From Thermaerobacillus caldiproteolyticus (lineage in GTDB: Bacteria > Bacillota > Bacilli > Bacillales > Anoxybacillaceae), in contig NZ_JACDUT010000012.1 in the NCBI RefSeq assembly GCF_013761245.1, positions 1 to 64,000 on the forward strand: 64,000 nt of DNA. Direction: 5' to 3'. Shown piece after piece: positions 17,016 through 25,788 of this stretch (position 1 is its first letter; each line of letters starts with the position of its first letter). The notes under the pieces were generated by a model. It was not told where the DNA came from. It was given only the letters and a program-made list of their open reading frames with translations, and searched no databases. Both the position numbers and the translations under genes were made by a program.

Positions 17016-18278
17016 TCATGAAAACAACTTAATCAAATACCCCAACAAAATCCCCACAATTCCAAAATCCGAATCTCCGAACGTTGTGCCTTCAAAGCCG
17101 AGCGAGCCGAGTACTGGTAGTAAGAGTGCTGGTAAGAAAGAAATCAAGATTCCGTTGGCAAATGCTCCGAAAACGGCGCCTCGTCTGCCGCCTGTGGCGT
17201 TGCCGAATACTCCCGCTGCTGCTCCGGTGAAAAAGTGTGGGATTAACCCAGGAACAATGACTTTTAAGCCAACGAGCGGCAAGATAAACATCGAAATAAT
17301 TCCCGCCACAAAGCTTGATAAAAAGCCGATGATGACGGCGTTCGGGGCATAAGGAAACACCGCTGGACAATCAAGCGCCGGCTTTGCGTCTTTCACCACT
17401 TTATCCGCAATCCCCTTAAATGCTGGAACGATTTCCGCAATGAGCATGCGTACTCCTGCTAATACGACGTATACCCCTGCGGCGAACGTAATCCCTTGCA
17501 TAAGGGAGAAGACAAGGAAGTTTACGCCTCCGCTTAATTGTTTTTCGATAAATTCTTTTCCGGCAAATGGGGCGACAATGAAGAATAATATGACCATTGT
17601 CAGTGACATCGCAACCGATGTATCGCGAAGGAATCCTAGTGATTTCGGCACTTTAATATCTTCTGTGGATTGTGCTTTGTTTCCAAGCAGCTTCCCGATC
17701 CACGCTGAAGTAAAGTAACCGATGGAGCCAAAATGGCCTAAGGCGATTTGGTCGGTGCCGGTAATTTGGCGCATATACGGTTGAAGAATCGCTGGCATAA
17801 ATACCATTAAACTTCCAAGAATTATAGAACCAATGATGACAAGCGGAATTCCGGTAACGCCGCCTGTAGCAAATACAGCGGAAATTAAGCACGCCATGAA
17901 TAACGTATGATGTCCAGTTAAGAAAATGTATTTAAAACGAGTAAATCGCGCGATAAGAATATTGACAACCATTCCAAACAGCATAATCATCGCTGTTTCT
18001 TTCCCGAACGTTTTTTGAGCAATGGCAACGATCGCTTCGTTATTCGGAATGACCCCTTGAATATGGAACGCTTTTTCAAACATTTTTCCGAAAATATTCA
18101 GTGATCCAATTAAAATTCCGGCTCCGCCACCAAGAATCACAAATCCCATAATCGTCTTTAACGTGCCGGAAACGATATCTGGAAAGCTTTTCTTTTGCAG
18201 TAATAGGCCGATGAAGGCAAACAAGCCTACTAAAATCGCCGGTGAGCCTAATACATCTTTCATAATGAAATCAAACAT
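17016..18278 (-). CDS. PTS ascorbate-type transporter subunit IIC (UlaA/SgaT family)
   Basis: A 420-residue membrane permease with about ten to eleven hydrophobic segments. It shows family features such as the TRFKYIFLTGHH segment, GHFGSIGYFTSAWIG and the ANGILISFLPALLLPVLG end. It would transport and, with its EIIB/EIIA partners, phosphorylate ascorbate or a related sugar acid. It is the last gene of the regulator-EIIB-EIIC operon, 143 bp after EIIB. Its stop is only 14 bp from the tRNA-Val fragment, so any catabolic genes that once followed may have been displaced. Substrate is inferred from the family only. Confidence 0.88.
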   Translation of the reverse strand: MFDFIMKDVLGSPAILVGLFAFIGLLLQKKSFPDIVSGTLKTIMGFVILGGGAGILIGSLNIFGKMFEKAFHIQGVIPNNEAIVAIAQKTFGKETAMIMLFGMVVNILIARFTRFKYIFLTGHHTLFMACLISAVFATGGVTGIPLVIIGSIILGSLMVFMPAILQPYMRQITGTDQIALGHFGSIGYFTSAWIGKLLGNKAQSTEDIKVPKSLGFLRDTSVAMSLTMVILFFIVAPFAGKEFIEKQLSGGVNFLVFSLMQGITFAAGVYVVLAGVRMLIAEIVPAFKGIADKVVKDAKPALDCPAVFPYAPNAVIIGFLSSFVAGIISMFILPLVGLKVIVPGLIPHFFTGAAAGVFGNATGGRRGAVFGAFANGILISFLPALLLPVLGSLGFEGTTFGDSDFGIVGILLGYLIKLFS

Positions 18279-18421
18279 CGCGCACTCTCCTTCTCTTTAT
18301 CGTCAGTTTTAGGAGTATCATTTTTTTCTCTAAAAATCTCTTTCTTGTTTTCTCATTCTTTCGTATACTTCTAAAAGGGAAAGTTTTTCTTTTATGCAGG
18401 CGACCGCCTGCTTCTTTTTAT

Positions 18422-18688
18422 TTACAAATGTTTCTCTAGCACGGATCTTAATTCATCAAGATCAAGAATATTTGTCAGTTTGGCAACATTTCGTGTACCA
18501 TCATCCAGTGCTTCGACTAAATCTTTTGCCCCTAAATATAAATCCGCTTTTTCTGTTTTGCTTGTTGCTAAATCAGTATGAGAAACTTCGGCTTCTATCC
18601 CTAGCTCTTTTAACACGTTTTTGACATTCATTTCGATGATAAAACTACTTCCAAGTCCATTTCCGCAAACGACAAGAATTTTTTTCAT
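18422..18688 (-). CDS. PTS ascorbate-type subunit IIB (UlaB-like)
   Basis: An 88-residue cytosolic phosphotransfer protein. The phospho-acceptor Cys sits in the N-terminal loop VVCGNGLGSS, typical of EIIB of the lactose/ascorbate fold. I start at the inner ATG (18688) because GGAGGT lies upstream of it within a longer frame beginning at 18703. It passes phosphate from an EIIA (probably the domain fused to the upstream regulator, or one elsewhere) to sugar bound in EIIC. Confidence 0.88.
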   Translation of the reverse strand: MKKILVVCGNGLGSSFIIEMNVKNVLKELGIEAEVSHTDLATSKTEKADLYLGAKDLVEALDDGTRNVAKLTNILDLDELRSVLEKHL

Positions 18689-18718
18689 CTTTTTTACCTC
18701 CATGATTGATATTTTATT

Positions 18719-20776
18719 TTAATGAGAATATGCTTCGATTAATGTGAGTACTTCTTCTACCGAATTGGTTGAGAATAATACACGCATATTTTCTTTATCA
18801 GATAACAATTTTGTTAGTTGCGAAAGCGCTTTTAAATGTGTTTCATTGTCAATGGCAGCTAAAACGATTAAAACATATACCCGGTGTTCTTCTTTTTCAG
18901 AGAATAGACAACCGTTTTTTATTTTAAGAAAGCTCATTCCAATTTTCTTTACTCCATGTTCCGGCCGAGCGTGTGGCAAAGCAATTCCTGGTGAAATCAC
19001 GATGTAAGGTCCCAATGTCATCACATTATCAACCATCGCCTGAATGTATTCGTTTGTAATATGACCGTTGGCCAATAACGGTTTCGCAGCAAGTATAATC
19101 GCTTCCTTCCAATCACCTACCTCTTCAACAAATTGAATGTGTCGTTTTGTAAGCAAATCTTTCAGCATTGGTTTTTTAAAAACCTCCTTTCTTTTACTTT
19201 GACTAATATATTCATGCAGTTCTTGAATCAATGCTTTTTCATTGATGATCGTTGTATGCTTTTTAACGATCTCCAATAATGCTTCGACTGATAAAGCATG
19301 AGTTTCAGAAAGCTGGTTTGTTTCTCTTAAAAGCAACATTTTATCCGCAGCTGTTAAAATGGGACGAACCATATAAATAGGGACATCTCGCGATTGTAAT
19401 GGAATCGTTGTAACAACAAAATCAACATGCTCCAGAGAATAAGCTCGATATTCTCTTACCGAGATGATGTCAATGACATCAACGGTTGGTAATAATTCTT
19501 CCATTTGTTTTTGTAAAATTCGCGATGTCCCAACGCCGCTTTCACACACAATGATCGCTTTTTTCCGAGTCGGAACAGACACCCCTTCTCTGTCAAGCCA
19601 TCCACCGAAATGCATGGCGATATAAGCGATTTCATCATCGTTTACGGATTGCCCGACGATGTTCTCAACATGATGAACAACTTTTTTCGTTAAAGTAAAG
19701 ATGTCATGATAATTTGCTTTGACAGATTGGGTTAATTCATTTTGCAAATGAAGACCATATTTTAGACGGTAATACGCTGGTTTCATATGAATCAATAAAT
19801 TTTTTTCCAACTCTTCACGATGCTTGAATTGTACACAAGCGTACGTTTGAAAATCGTCGATCATGTTTTTGATCATTTGTTTTAACGTGACGATTTCGCT
19901 GCTTTGATCGATTTGCTTATCGTCTGTGACTCTTGAACCTAAAAGATAGGTTGTGAGATAACTAATTTCATCTTCAGGAATACTGATCCGGAAAGCGTTT
20001 TCAATTTGAGTAATTATATAGTGAGCCGCTTTGTATTCCCTAGTCGACTGTAATACTTCTTTTTCTTGAGCATCCATTTGAACGTATTTGCCATGAATCC
20101 ATCGTTTCATAAAAATAGAAAGATAAATCGTTAATGCGTGAATAACGTCATCAGTGTAACGAATGGAAGAAAATGATTCTGACTGGCGAATAATATCGTT
20201 GATACGTAACGTGTGTCCGCCAAACCATTCAGAACATAGTCGTTCATAGCCAACCGTCGCCAAAAGCTGCGCTACATGATGTACGATCGCCTTCCGTTTT
20301 TGCGTTTCTTCTCCTTTGATGAAATATCCTTGTTTACGATGGAATTCTAATTTCAATTGAAACGACTGCCATTCTGCCTTGAGTTCCTTGATATCATTCA
20401 ATAAAGTACTACGGCTCACTTGAAGCCTTTCTAAGAAGTCACGCAAAAAGATCGCGTGATTACGACTAAAAATCAACAATCCAATCCAAGCTTTTCTTTC
20501 TTCTGAAGAATACTCGTAATGTCGAATCGGTTGCAACGTTTGCAATTTTTGCGCAATTTTCTTTTTGGCTTGATCGTCCACATAAAAGCCGATTGTGCGT
20601 ACATGTTTCAGCTTTGAAAAACCTTGACATTGCAGCCAGTCATTGATTTTTTGAATATCGTAGTAGACTGTTCGCTTTGAGATTTGCAAGGACTGAGCCA
20701 ACTTATCAGCAGTTACATGAGTAGAAGAACTAAGCAGCATATTCAAGATTTGGACACAACGGGCATCGAGTATCAT
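18719..20776 (-). CDS. PRD-containing transcriptional activator with fused EIIB- and EIIA-like domains
   Basis: A 685-residue MtlR/ManR-type regulator. It has two N-terminal HTH segments (about 1-150; [19 protein letters not shown]), two PRD domains with conserved His (about 180-390), an EIIB-like domain with Cys in VCESGVGTS (near 405), and a C-terminal mannitol/fructose-type EIIA domain with the active His in [12 protein letters not shown] phosphorylation of PRD and EIIB sites couples its activity to sugar supply. I prefer the ATG at 20776 over 20800, because AAGGAGCG precedes it. First gene of the PTS operon, 30 bp before EIIB. No separate EIIA gene is present, so the fused EIIA may also serve transport. 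Confidence 0.88.
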   Translation of the reverse strand: MILDARCVQILNMLLSSSTHVTADKLAQSLQISKRTVYYDIQKINDWLQCQGFSKLKHVRTIGFYVDDQAKKKIAQKLQTLQPIRHYEYSSEERKAWIGLLIFSRNHAIFLRDFLERLQVSRSTLLNDIKELKAEWQSFQLKLEFHRKQGYFIKGEETQKRKAIVHHVAQLLATVGYERLCSEWFGGHTLRINDIIRQSESFSSIRYTDDVIHALTIYLSIFMKRWIHGKYVQMDAQEKEVLQSTREYKAAHYIITQIENAFRISIPEDEISYLTTYLLGSRVTDDKQIDQSSEIVTLKQMIKNMIDDFQTYACVQFKHREELEKNLLIHMKPAYYRLKYGLHLQNELTQSVKANYHDIFTLTKKVVHHVENIVGQSVNDDEIAYIAMHFGGWLDREGVSVPTRKKAIIVCESGVGTSRILQKQMEELLPTVDVIDIISVREYRAYSLEHVDFVVTTIPLQSRDVPIYMVRPILTAADKMLLLRETNQLSETHALSVEALLEIVKKHTTIINEKALIQELHEYISQSKRKEVFKKPMLKDLLTKRHIQFVEEVGDWKEAIILAAKPLLANGHITNEYIQAMVDNVMTLGPYIVISPGIALPHARPEHGVKKIGMSFLKIKNGCLFSEKEEHRVYVLIVLAAIDNETHLKALSQLTKLLSDKENMRVLFSTNSVEEVLTLIEAYSH

Positions 20777-20799
20777 GTTGGAGCGCTCCTTCACTTCCA

Positions 20800-20928
20800 T
20801 TGTGCAAATAATTATACTCTAATAGATGGAATCTAGATTCATCTTACTGTTCATTATATTGAATTTTCGGCAAAAGATAAGCCCAAATGTTGTGAGCAGA
20901 ATTGTGCAAAACATAGACCGATGCACAA
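20800..20928. promoter_or_regulatory. Candidate operator sites (TTGTGCA repeats) upstream of the PTS regulator
   Basis: TTGTGCA occurs at 20800-20806 and 20902-20908, and as its inverse TGCACAA at 20922-20928. The last two form an inverted pair with a 13-bp spacer. Spacing upstream of the regulator gene fits binding sites for an activator or autoregulator; no binding data support it. Confidence 0.35.
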
Positions 20929-20929
20929 T

Positions 20930-20956
20930 AAAAAAACACATCCGTAAACAGATGTG
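20930..20956 (-). terminator. Rho-independent terminator, minus strand
   Basis: On the minus strand CACATC-TGTTTACG-GATGTG is followed by TTTTTTTA. It would end a leftward transcript entering from 21000-21500 and insulate the PTS operon. Confidence 0.65.
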
Positions 20957-21010
20957 GCAACAATCGGATTCACAACAATTTTAAGCACTTAGCACGCTTC
21001 TTTATTTTCT

Positions 21011-21241
21011 TCATTCTTTGTAACCATTCATCCTATCAGTGGAAATATCCTTTTTATGTAGATAAAGTGAATAACCATCAGCTTCTTGAGGTTCGCCAAC
21101 ACTCCTTGCTTTTGTTTTTTGGTGAGATGGATACGACGCGCTACGCCCCTGACGAAATAGTATGGACGTCTGCTTCGCTCCGAAACGTGCCGATATGTTG
21201 GGCTTGACCTTCATCATCCGTAAGCTTGTCGTCCGATTCAC
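21011..21241 (-). other. Unrecognised 76-codon frame in a distinctive G+C-richer segment
   Basis: The frame has many Ser/Arg/Lys residues, no clear ribosome site and no family I recognise, so it may be noncoding. The segment is richer in G+C than its flanks and lies upstream of a good leftward terminator (20930-20956). A piece just upstream (about 21238-21298) resembles a stretch near 30889-30940. It could be a gene remnant, a dispersed repeat or a structured RNA. Confidence 0.25.
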
Positions 21242-21532
21242 CGCCGTCTCTCCGCTGGCTGGATGACCAAAACTCCTTCAATGAGTTTGGCCGCTCTTTT
21301 TCTTTTAGTCTAATAGTCAGGTATTTTGTACAAAATTTTATACGTCATCAATACTCTTAGGCTATATTTTATGTATTTTCATAGAAAAAGATGATTTCAA
21401 AAGCTATTTCGTTTCTGAAATCATCTTTTTCCCTCATTCTGTCTCTTCTTCGTAATGCCGCCATATTATTTCTCAATTGTTCCGTACTCTCTCTTGAAAT
21501 GACTTCATCAAACGCCTCTTCCAACTATTTGA

Positions 21533-21751
21533 TTAAATCATACGCATAAGAAGGGGACGAGCGTCCTTGCTCCGCAAAAGCTTTCCTTGTGAACGGAGAT
21601 CATCGAGCGCTTCAGCGAAAATCTTTTCTTTTTTTTCGCTAATTCTAAATCTTGAATCCACTACATCAAACGTGGCATGACTCCAAATAAAATCGTAATA
21701 TTCTTCTAAAGATACTTCTCTAAACCGTTTTGTTTTTCGCATTATATTCAC
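21533..21751 (-). CDS. Small hypothetical protein
   Basis: A 72-residue charged, soluble frame (FREVSLEEYYDFIWSHATFDVVDSR) 17 bp downstream of the DUF2157 gene and on the same strand. GTG at 21751 or ATG at 21742 may start it; the ribosome site is weak. I know no function. Codon use and amino-acid composition look protein-like. Confidence 0.5.
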   Translation of the reverse strand: MNIMRKTKRFREVSLEEYYDFIWSHATFDVVDSRFRISEKKEKIFAEALDDLRSQGKLLRSKDARPLLMRMI

Positions 21752-21768
21752 TAAACACTCATCTCTCG

Positions 21769-23892
21769 CTATTTCTCCCGAATCTCTTCCAGCAACGCAT
21801 CCCCTGTCTCACTCACGCGTACATAAGCAAAGCGTGCACGTTCTTGCAAGTTTCCTCCCGTCCCCTCTGGCACAAAGTAAGATTCAATACCGTAAATAAT
21901 CGTATCGCCATAAAGCGTTCCGTTTAACAATACATCCCCTTCTTGAGGAATGTATCCACCTTGTCGTTTGCCGTTCATCGAATATACATGTACGAACCGA
22001 TGCACGCCATTTTTATCTTTCCGTAATACAATTTGTACTTTGCCGCGTCCATCTATATGAGGAATCGTCGAAATATCATAGCGAAGACGAACATAATCTC
22101 CTTGCAACAAAGAACGCGGATCGATTGGTTCTAATTCGAGTTTCACTACTTCTCCGTGACGCAAATGTTGTTCCTTATCCCATACGATATAACCCGCAAA
22201 TATCGTTTGTGCCATTATGACAGCCAACAAAGGCAACCATTTTCGATACAGCCCGTCGCTATCTTTAGTGCAAACGGGTCTTCTTCGATTTTCCAACACC
22301 GCCGTTCCTATGAAAAACAAAAGTCCCGCAAGCAACAGACTAATCGATTTATCCAACAAATCCCAAGCAAATTCATAATACTTGAAGAAAAGGAACAGCC
22401 AAAAATAGCCCCAGACAATCAAATGTTCATAGCGCTGGCGATGAATCGCTGGAGTAAAAAGAAGCGCGATGATCGTGATCGCAAACAATAGATTGGAAAT
22501 GACATACCAAACGTCTACATCTAATTGAAAGAAATCCATGTTTGTTAATAAAAGAAACGCTCCTAATCCTAACGTGAGAGGCAATAGGCGGGACCCGCTC
22601 TTTCGTTTGAGAAACAAATATAGACATACGTTCAATACGACGACAACTAACAAGGCAAGACGTCCTTTATCTGTCCAATTATAGATAATCATTGCGGAAT
22701 ATAAGGATAAGGCAATGTTCGTAAGCGCGCGCATTCCTGTGTCAGCAGATAGCACATAGTAAACAAGAAGCGTGATGCTATAGATGGTAAGCAAAATCAG
22801 CGATATTTCCCATGTCGTCATGATTCCAAGACCGTAGCCGATGGTGAGCAGCGTGTATCGTACCGTCGGATTCCAACTGTTTCCCCACATCGCTGGAACG
22901 ACAAAACCAATAATCGATATCGCAAACAACAAGTTCATCGAAAAGGATTCCATCCATATCGTAAGAAGCCCCATAATGCTCGCAATCGCGATGAACGAAG
23001 CGACAAGCGTGACGATGACTTGAAAAGCAATGAGAAAAATACGTCCTTTTGCCCCCTCGCTCGAAATATGCTTAACACGTTTTAACAAATACACGCTTGC
23101 ATACACAATCGCTGCCGCAACCACTAACCCACCAAGCAAAAATCCCGTTTTAAAATGCTCGCCGACAAACCGAAAATATTCTACAATCAAAAATGCTCCC
23201 GCAAACAAGCTTGTTAACAACACATAAGCGCGTCTTTTGGCCACAGCGAAAAAGTAATAAAAGAAGCCGACAAAGAAAAGCACATAAACGTACGGCCACC
23301 ATTCAACATAATGATAGACAAGCTTATGAAAATAAATGACAAACAGCCATCCGTGCATCGCCGTGTATGCGAGATACGAAACGACGGTGGATCGATGCAA
23401 GATGAACACGACTCCATTTATGAATGCGAATAACAAAAGCAGAAAAAACGATTCCCATTCGCCCCTCACTATACTATACGAAGATGGAAAATAATAAAAC
23501 CAGCATGTTAGTTCCAATAGCACTACACTCATGACATAAAACACTTCATACTTCGTGATCCAAGCCAACACGACTGTTGGGATAAGCCAAATGAAAAATA
23601 ACCAATAGCTGTCTGCATGCGAATTATAAATTTGCCCGATGAGCGCCATCGTAATCCCAAACGCCACCGCCCCGGCAACAAACAACCATCTTCCTAAAAA
23701 ATCGTGACGCTTCATGCCATACGCTAAAATCGCGCTCACGCCGTAAAACAGCCACATCAGCCCAACACTTAACCCCACCTTTTCTAAACGGTCCATAAAT
23801 TTCCAATTAGAAGCAAAAAAATAAATAATCGATGATAGGGTAAGCGCAACTCCTAATAAATATCCCGTCCTTACCAATCGCCCTGCCATCAC
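21769..23892 (-). CDS. DUF2157 membrane protein with C-terminal GDYXXLXY domain
   Basis: A 707-residue integral membrane protein. The N-terminus (about 1-330) matches the DUF2157 pattern of paired hydrophobic helices (SIIYFFASNWKFMDRLEKVG). More than fifteen membrane segments follow, and the last 150 residues form an extracytoplasmic GDYXXLXY domain containing LLQGDYVRLRY. In many bacteria the GDYXXLXY protein is encoded separately; here the parts are one chain. Function is unknown; an envelope role is likely from topology. No signs of damage. Confidence 0.8.
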   Translation of the reverse strand: MMAGRLVRTGYLLGVALTLSSIIYFFASNWKFMDRLEKVGLSVGLMWLFYGVSAILAYGMKRHDFLGRWLFVAGAVAFGITMALIGQIYNSHADSYWLFFIWLIPTVVLAWITKYEVFYVMSVVLLELTCWFYYFPSSYSIVRGEWESFFLLLLFAFINGVVFILHRSTVVSYLAYTAMHGWLFVIYFHKLVYHYVEWWPYVYVLFFVGFFYYFFAVAKRRAYVLLTSLFAGAFLIVEYFRFVGEHFKTGFLLGGLVVAAAIVYASVYLLKRVKHISSEGAKGRIFLIAFQVIVTLVASFIAIASIMGLLTIWMESFSMNLLFAISIIGFVVPAMWGNSWNPTVRYTLLTIGYGLGIMTTWEISLILLTIYSITLLVYYVLSADTGMRALTNIALSLYSAMIIYNWTDKGRLALLVVVVLNVCLYLFLKRKSGSRLLPLTLGLGAFLLLTNMDFFQLDVDVWYVISNLLFAITIIALLFTPAIHRQRYEHLIVWGYFWLFLFFKYYEFAWDLLDKSISLLLAGLLFFIGTAVLENRRRPVCTKDSDGLYRKWLPLLAVIMAQTIFAGYIVWDKEQHLRHGEVVKLELEPIDPRSLLQGDYVRLRYDISTIPHIDGRGKVQIVLRKDKNGVHRFVHVYSMNGKRQGGYIPQEGDVLLNGTLYGDTIIYGIESYFVPEGTGGNLQERARFAYVRVSETGDALLEEIREK

Positions 23893-24192
23893 ATTTCCCT
23901 CCCAACCGATAAAAAATGTTTCTCATTATTTTATGAGGTATTTCTGCTACTGTGTTGTGGAAACATAATCGTTTATATATAAAAAATATTTAAAATATTC
24001 CAATTTTATTGTATCATAGCCGGCTTACATAATATAGAAAAACCAAAAGAAACTCCTCGTCTAGGTAACGGGTTCACTTCAAGGAAAGAAAATATTAAAA
24101 AATGCACCAAATAACAAGGTAATAGCAATGTATTTATCATAAAAATGACTATATAAATCGCAGTTCAAAAGGGCATTATCGTAATGATATGC
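23893..24192. other. Intergenic region, nothing recognised
   Basis: About 300 bp of AT-rich sequence separating the DUF2157 gene from the lipoprotein gene. I see no supported ORF, strong hairpin or repeat. Confidence 0.5.
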
Positions 24193-24594
24193 CTACCTAT
24201 TCCAAATGACTAAAACACTATTCTTAGTGCTACCTTGGTCACAACCATCTAATAAATAATATATTCTATCTTTGGTTTTTTCTATTTTGATTGATTTACA
24301 AGTTGAAGTATTTATACTTCCATTTCCAAACTTATCTCTTGTAGCATCTGTTTTTAAAGTAATACTTTCTCCATCATATTTAAGGTCTTGTATTATTGGG
24401 TCACCTTCATGTGTATAAGCAACTATTCTAATCTTATCGTCTTTACCTTGATGAACATTTTCTACAAATTGCATAAACTTATCAAGATTGATTATATTCC
24501 CGTGTTTATTAACAATATCGTCTTTTGATGGCTCATATTCCTCGCAACTAGACACTAGGAACATAGTTACCATAAAACAAATTATTTTTTTCAT
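24193..24594 (-). CDS. DUF4362-type lipoprotein
   Basis: A 133-residue secreted lipoprotein. The N-terminus MKKIICFMVTMFLVSSC has a short charged region, a hydrophobic core and a lipobox ending in Cys17. The mature part (SKDDIVNKHGNIINLDKF, then a TYEGDP-like stretch, AYTHEGDPIIQDLKYDGE) fits the DUF4362 pattern. It is anchored on the outside of the membrane; its role is not known. Its lower G+C than the gene to its left hints at different ancestry. Single-gene unit. Confidence 0.75.
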   Translation of the reverse strand: MKKIICFMVTMFLVSSCEEYEPSKDDIVNKHGNIINLDKFMQFVENVHQGKDDKIRIVAYTHEGDPIIQDLKYDGESITLKTDATRDKFGNGSINTSTCKSIKIEKTKDRIYYLLDGCDQGSTKNSVLVIWNR

Positions 24595-25098
24595 TCCATT
24601 ATTTCCCCCATTTGTATTCCCCTAAATGAATTATATCATTTAAAGCGTATTTTTTGTCTAAAATTCCCAATCATTACTCAAAGAGCAAGTTGCTGTCTTT
24701 TTAGTATATAAATTCGCAATAGTTTTAACATATTAGTTTTTTAAATGACAATAATTATTGTCATTTTATGCTAATTTAGTTGCGATTTTATACGCCAAAG
24801 TAGCAAACAACAAAAATTAAAAGACCAATTCTAATGCGAATTGGTCTGATAGTAGCTTGTTTTCTCTCTCACAAGTAGCCCCACTACGTTCAGGCATATT
24901 TTTTTACAAATACAGGCTAATTTAACTGCTTTTTTAAAATTCCAATAGGTACTTTTTATCATGTTTTTATGAAGAAAAGTAATTCCAAATCCTTAATTTT
25001 CCTGTTACATATTTCTTAGAAAATAAATACTGTGTAAAATATATAATAAATTCCATATTTTTTATAAGCAGTAGTTATTTTGAATTTTTTAAAGGAAG
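24595..25098. other. Intergenic region with a long perfect palindrome and an orphan hairpin
   Basis: No supported ORF. There is a 24-bp perfect palindrome at 24743-24766, centred on AATTATT-type AT sequence with TGACAAT/ATTGTCA arms. There is also a 10-bp perfect stem AGACCAATTC/GAATTGGTCT at 24822-24847, followed on the minus strand by a T-rich run. The region lies upstream of the LXG operon and may hold its promoter and an operator. Confidence 0.55.
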
Positions 25099-25104
25099 AT
25101 GAAT

Positions 25105-25488
25105 ATGACGGAGAAAGAATACATCATTCACCAATTATATAATGATATTTCTAATCTTGAAAACCAATTGCGCGGTAATCACGAAAAAATTGCACGGTTA
25201 AAAAAAGCTGAAAGCGGCATATCCAATAAACTTAGCGAATTGGTTGATCACAAAACACTTGTATTTGACCCCGAACTCACTTCCTATACATGGCAGGGCA
25301 AATATGCCGAAATGTTTTTAGATATAAGAAACGGCATCAATTACGCATACACTGGCATTATTCAGCAAACCGAAGACCTTCTAAATGATATTTCCAAAAA
25401 GATATCGGAACTAGAAGCGATGAATACAAGCATTTCCAACACCATCTCTTCAAAACGAAGCCAGCTGGCTCATCTAAAGGCTCAGTAA
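25105..25488 (+). CDS. LXG-associated helical protein, DUF5082 family (YwqH-like)
   Basis: A 127-residue all-helical protein with coiled-coil heptads at both ends (NLENQLRGNHEKIARLKKAE; SKKISELEAMNTSISNTISS), as in the DUF5082/YwqH family. These WXG100-like partners bind the LXG domain of toxins and help present them to the type VII (Yuk/Ess) secretion machine. A WQGKYAEMF segment may correspond to the WXG turn. The ATG at 25105 is better spaced from AAAGGAAG than the one at 25099. First gene of a lap-lap-LXG operon, 15 bp before the next. Confidence 0.85.
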   Translation: MTEKEYIIHQLYNDISNLENQLRGNHEKIARLKKAESGISNKLSELVDHKTLVFDPELTSYTWQGKYAEMFLDIRNGINYAYTGIIQQTEDLLNDISKKISELEAMNTSISNTISSKRSQLAHLKAQ

Positions 25489-25503
25489 ACAGGTGGGATC
25501 ACA

Positions 25504-25776
25504 ATGACAGAAATTAAAGTCCATTTACAGGAAGTTGAAGCGTCCTTAGACGAGTTAAAACGTAAAATCGGCGAATTAAACACTAACCATTCACATCCAT
25601 CGTTCCCTGTTTCCTCTCTTGATTTCATCACAAAAATAAAAGCAATTGAAGACCTTTACTATCAAATCGTTACCGATTATAAAAATACGCTATTACACAT
25701 TGAGAGCGATGTTCGCAGACATATTGAGAATCTTGCGGAGACAGACCGAAATATTGCCAAAAAGATGACCATATAA
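25504..25776 (+). CDS. LXG-associated helical protein, DUF5344 family (YwqI-like)
   Basis: A 90-residue helical protein beginning MTEIKVHLQEVEASLDELKRKI, which matches the YwqI/DUF5344 pattern, with a helix-loop-helix layout like ESAT-6 proteins. It is expected to pair with the DUF5082 protein on the LXG domain and form the secretion signal complex. The ATG has GGTGGGATC upstream; the gap to the toxin gene is 12 bp, so translation is coupled. Confidence 0.85.
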   Translation: MTEIKVHLQEVEASLDELKRKIGELNTNHSHPSFPVSSLDFITKIKAIEDLYYQIVTDYKNTLLHIESDVRRHIENLAETDRNIAKKMTI

Positions 25777-25788
25777 CGGGGAGTCAAG

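Noticed and set aside
16918..17352. Plus-strand 144-codon frame over the tRNA fragment and EIIC
   Set aside because: Pro/Lys-rich antisense of the EIIC gene; EIIC shows real family motifs.
22156..22491. Plus-strand 111-codon frame inside the DUF2157 gene
   Set aside because: Antisense of an intact membrane protein; no ribosome site.
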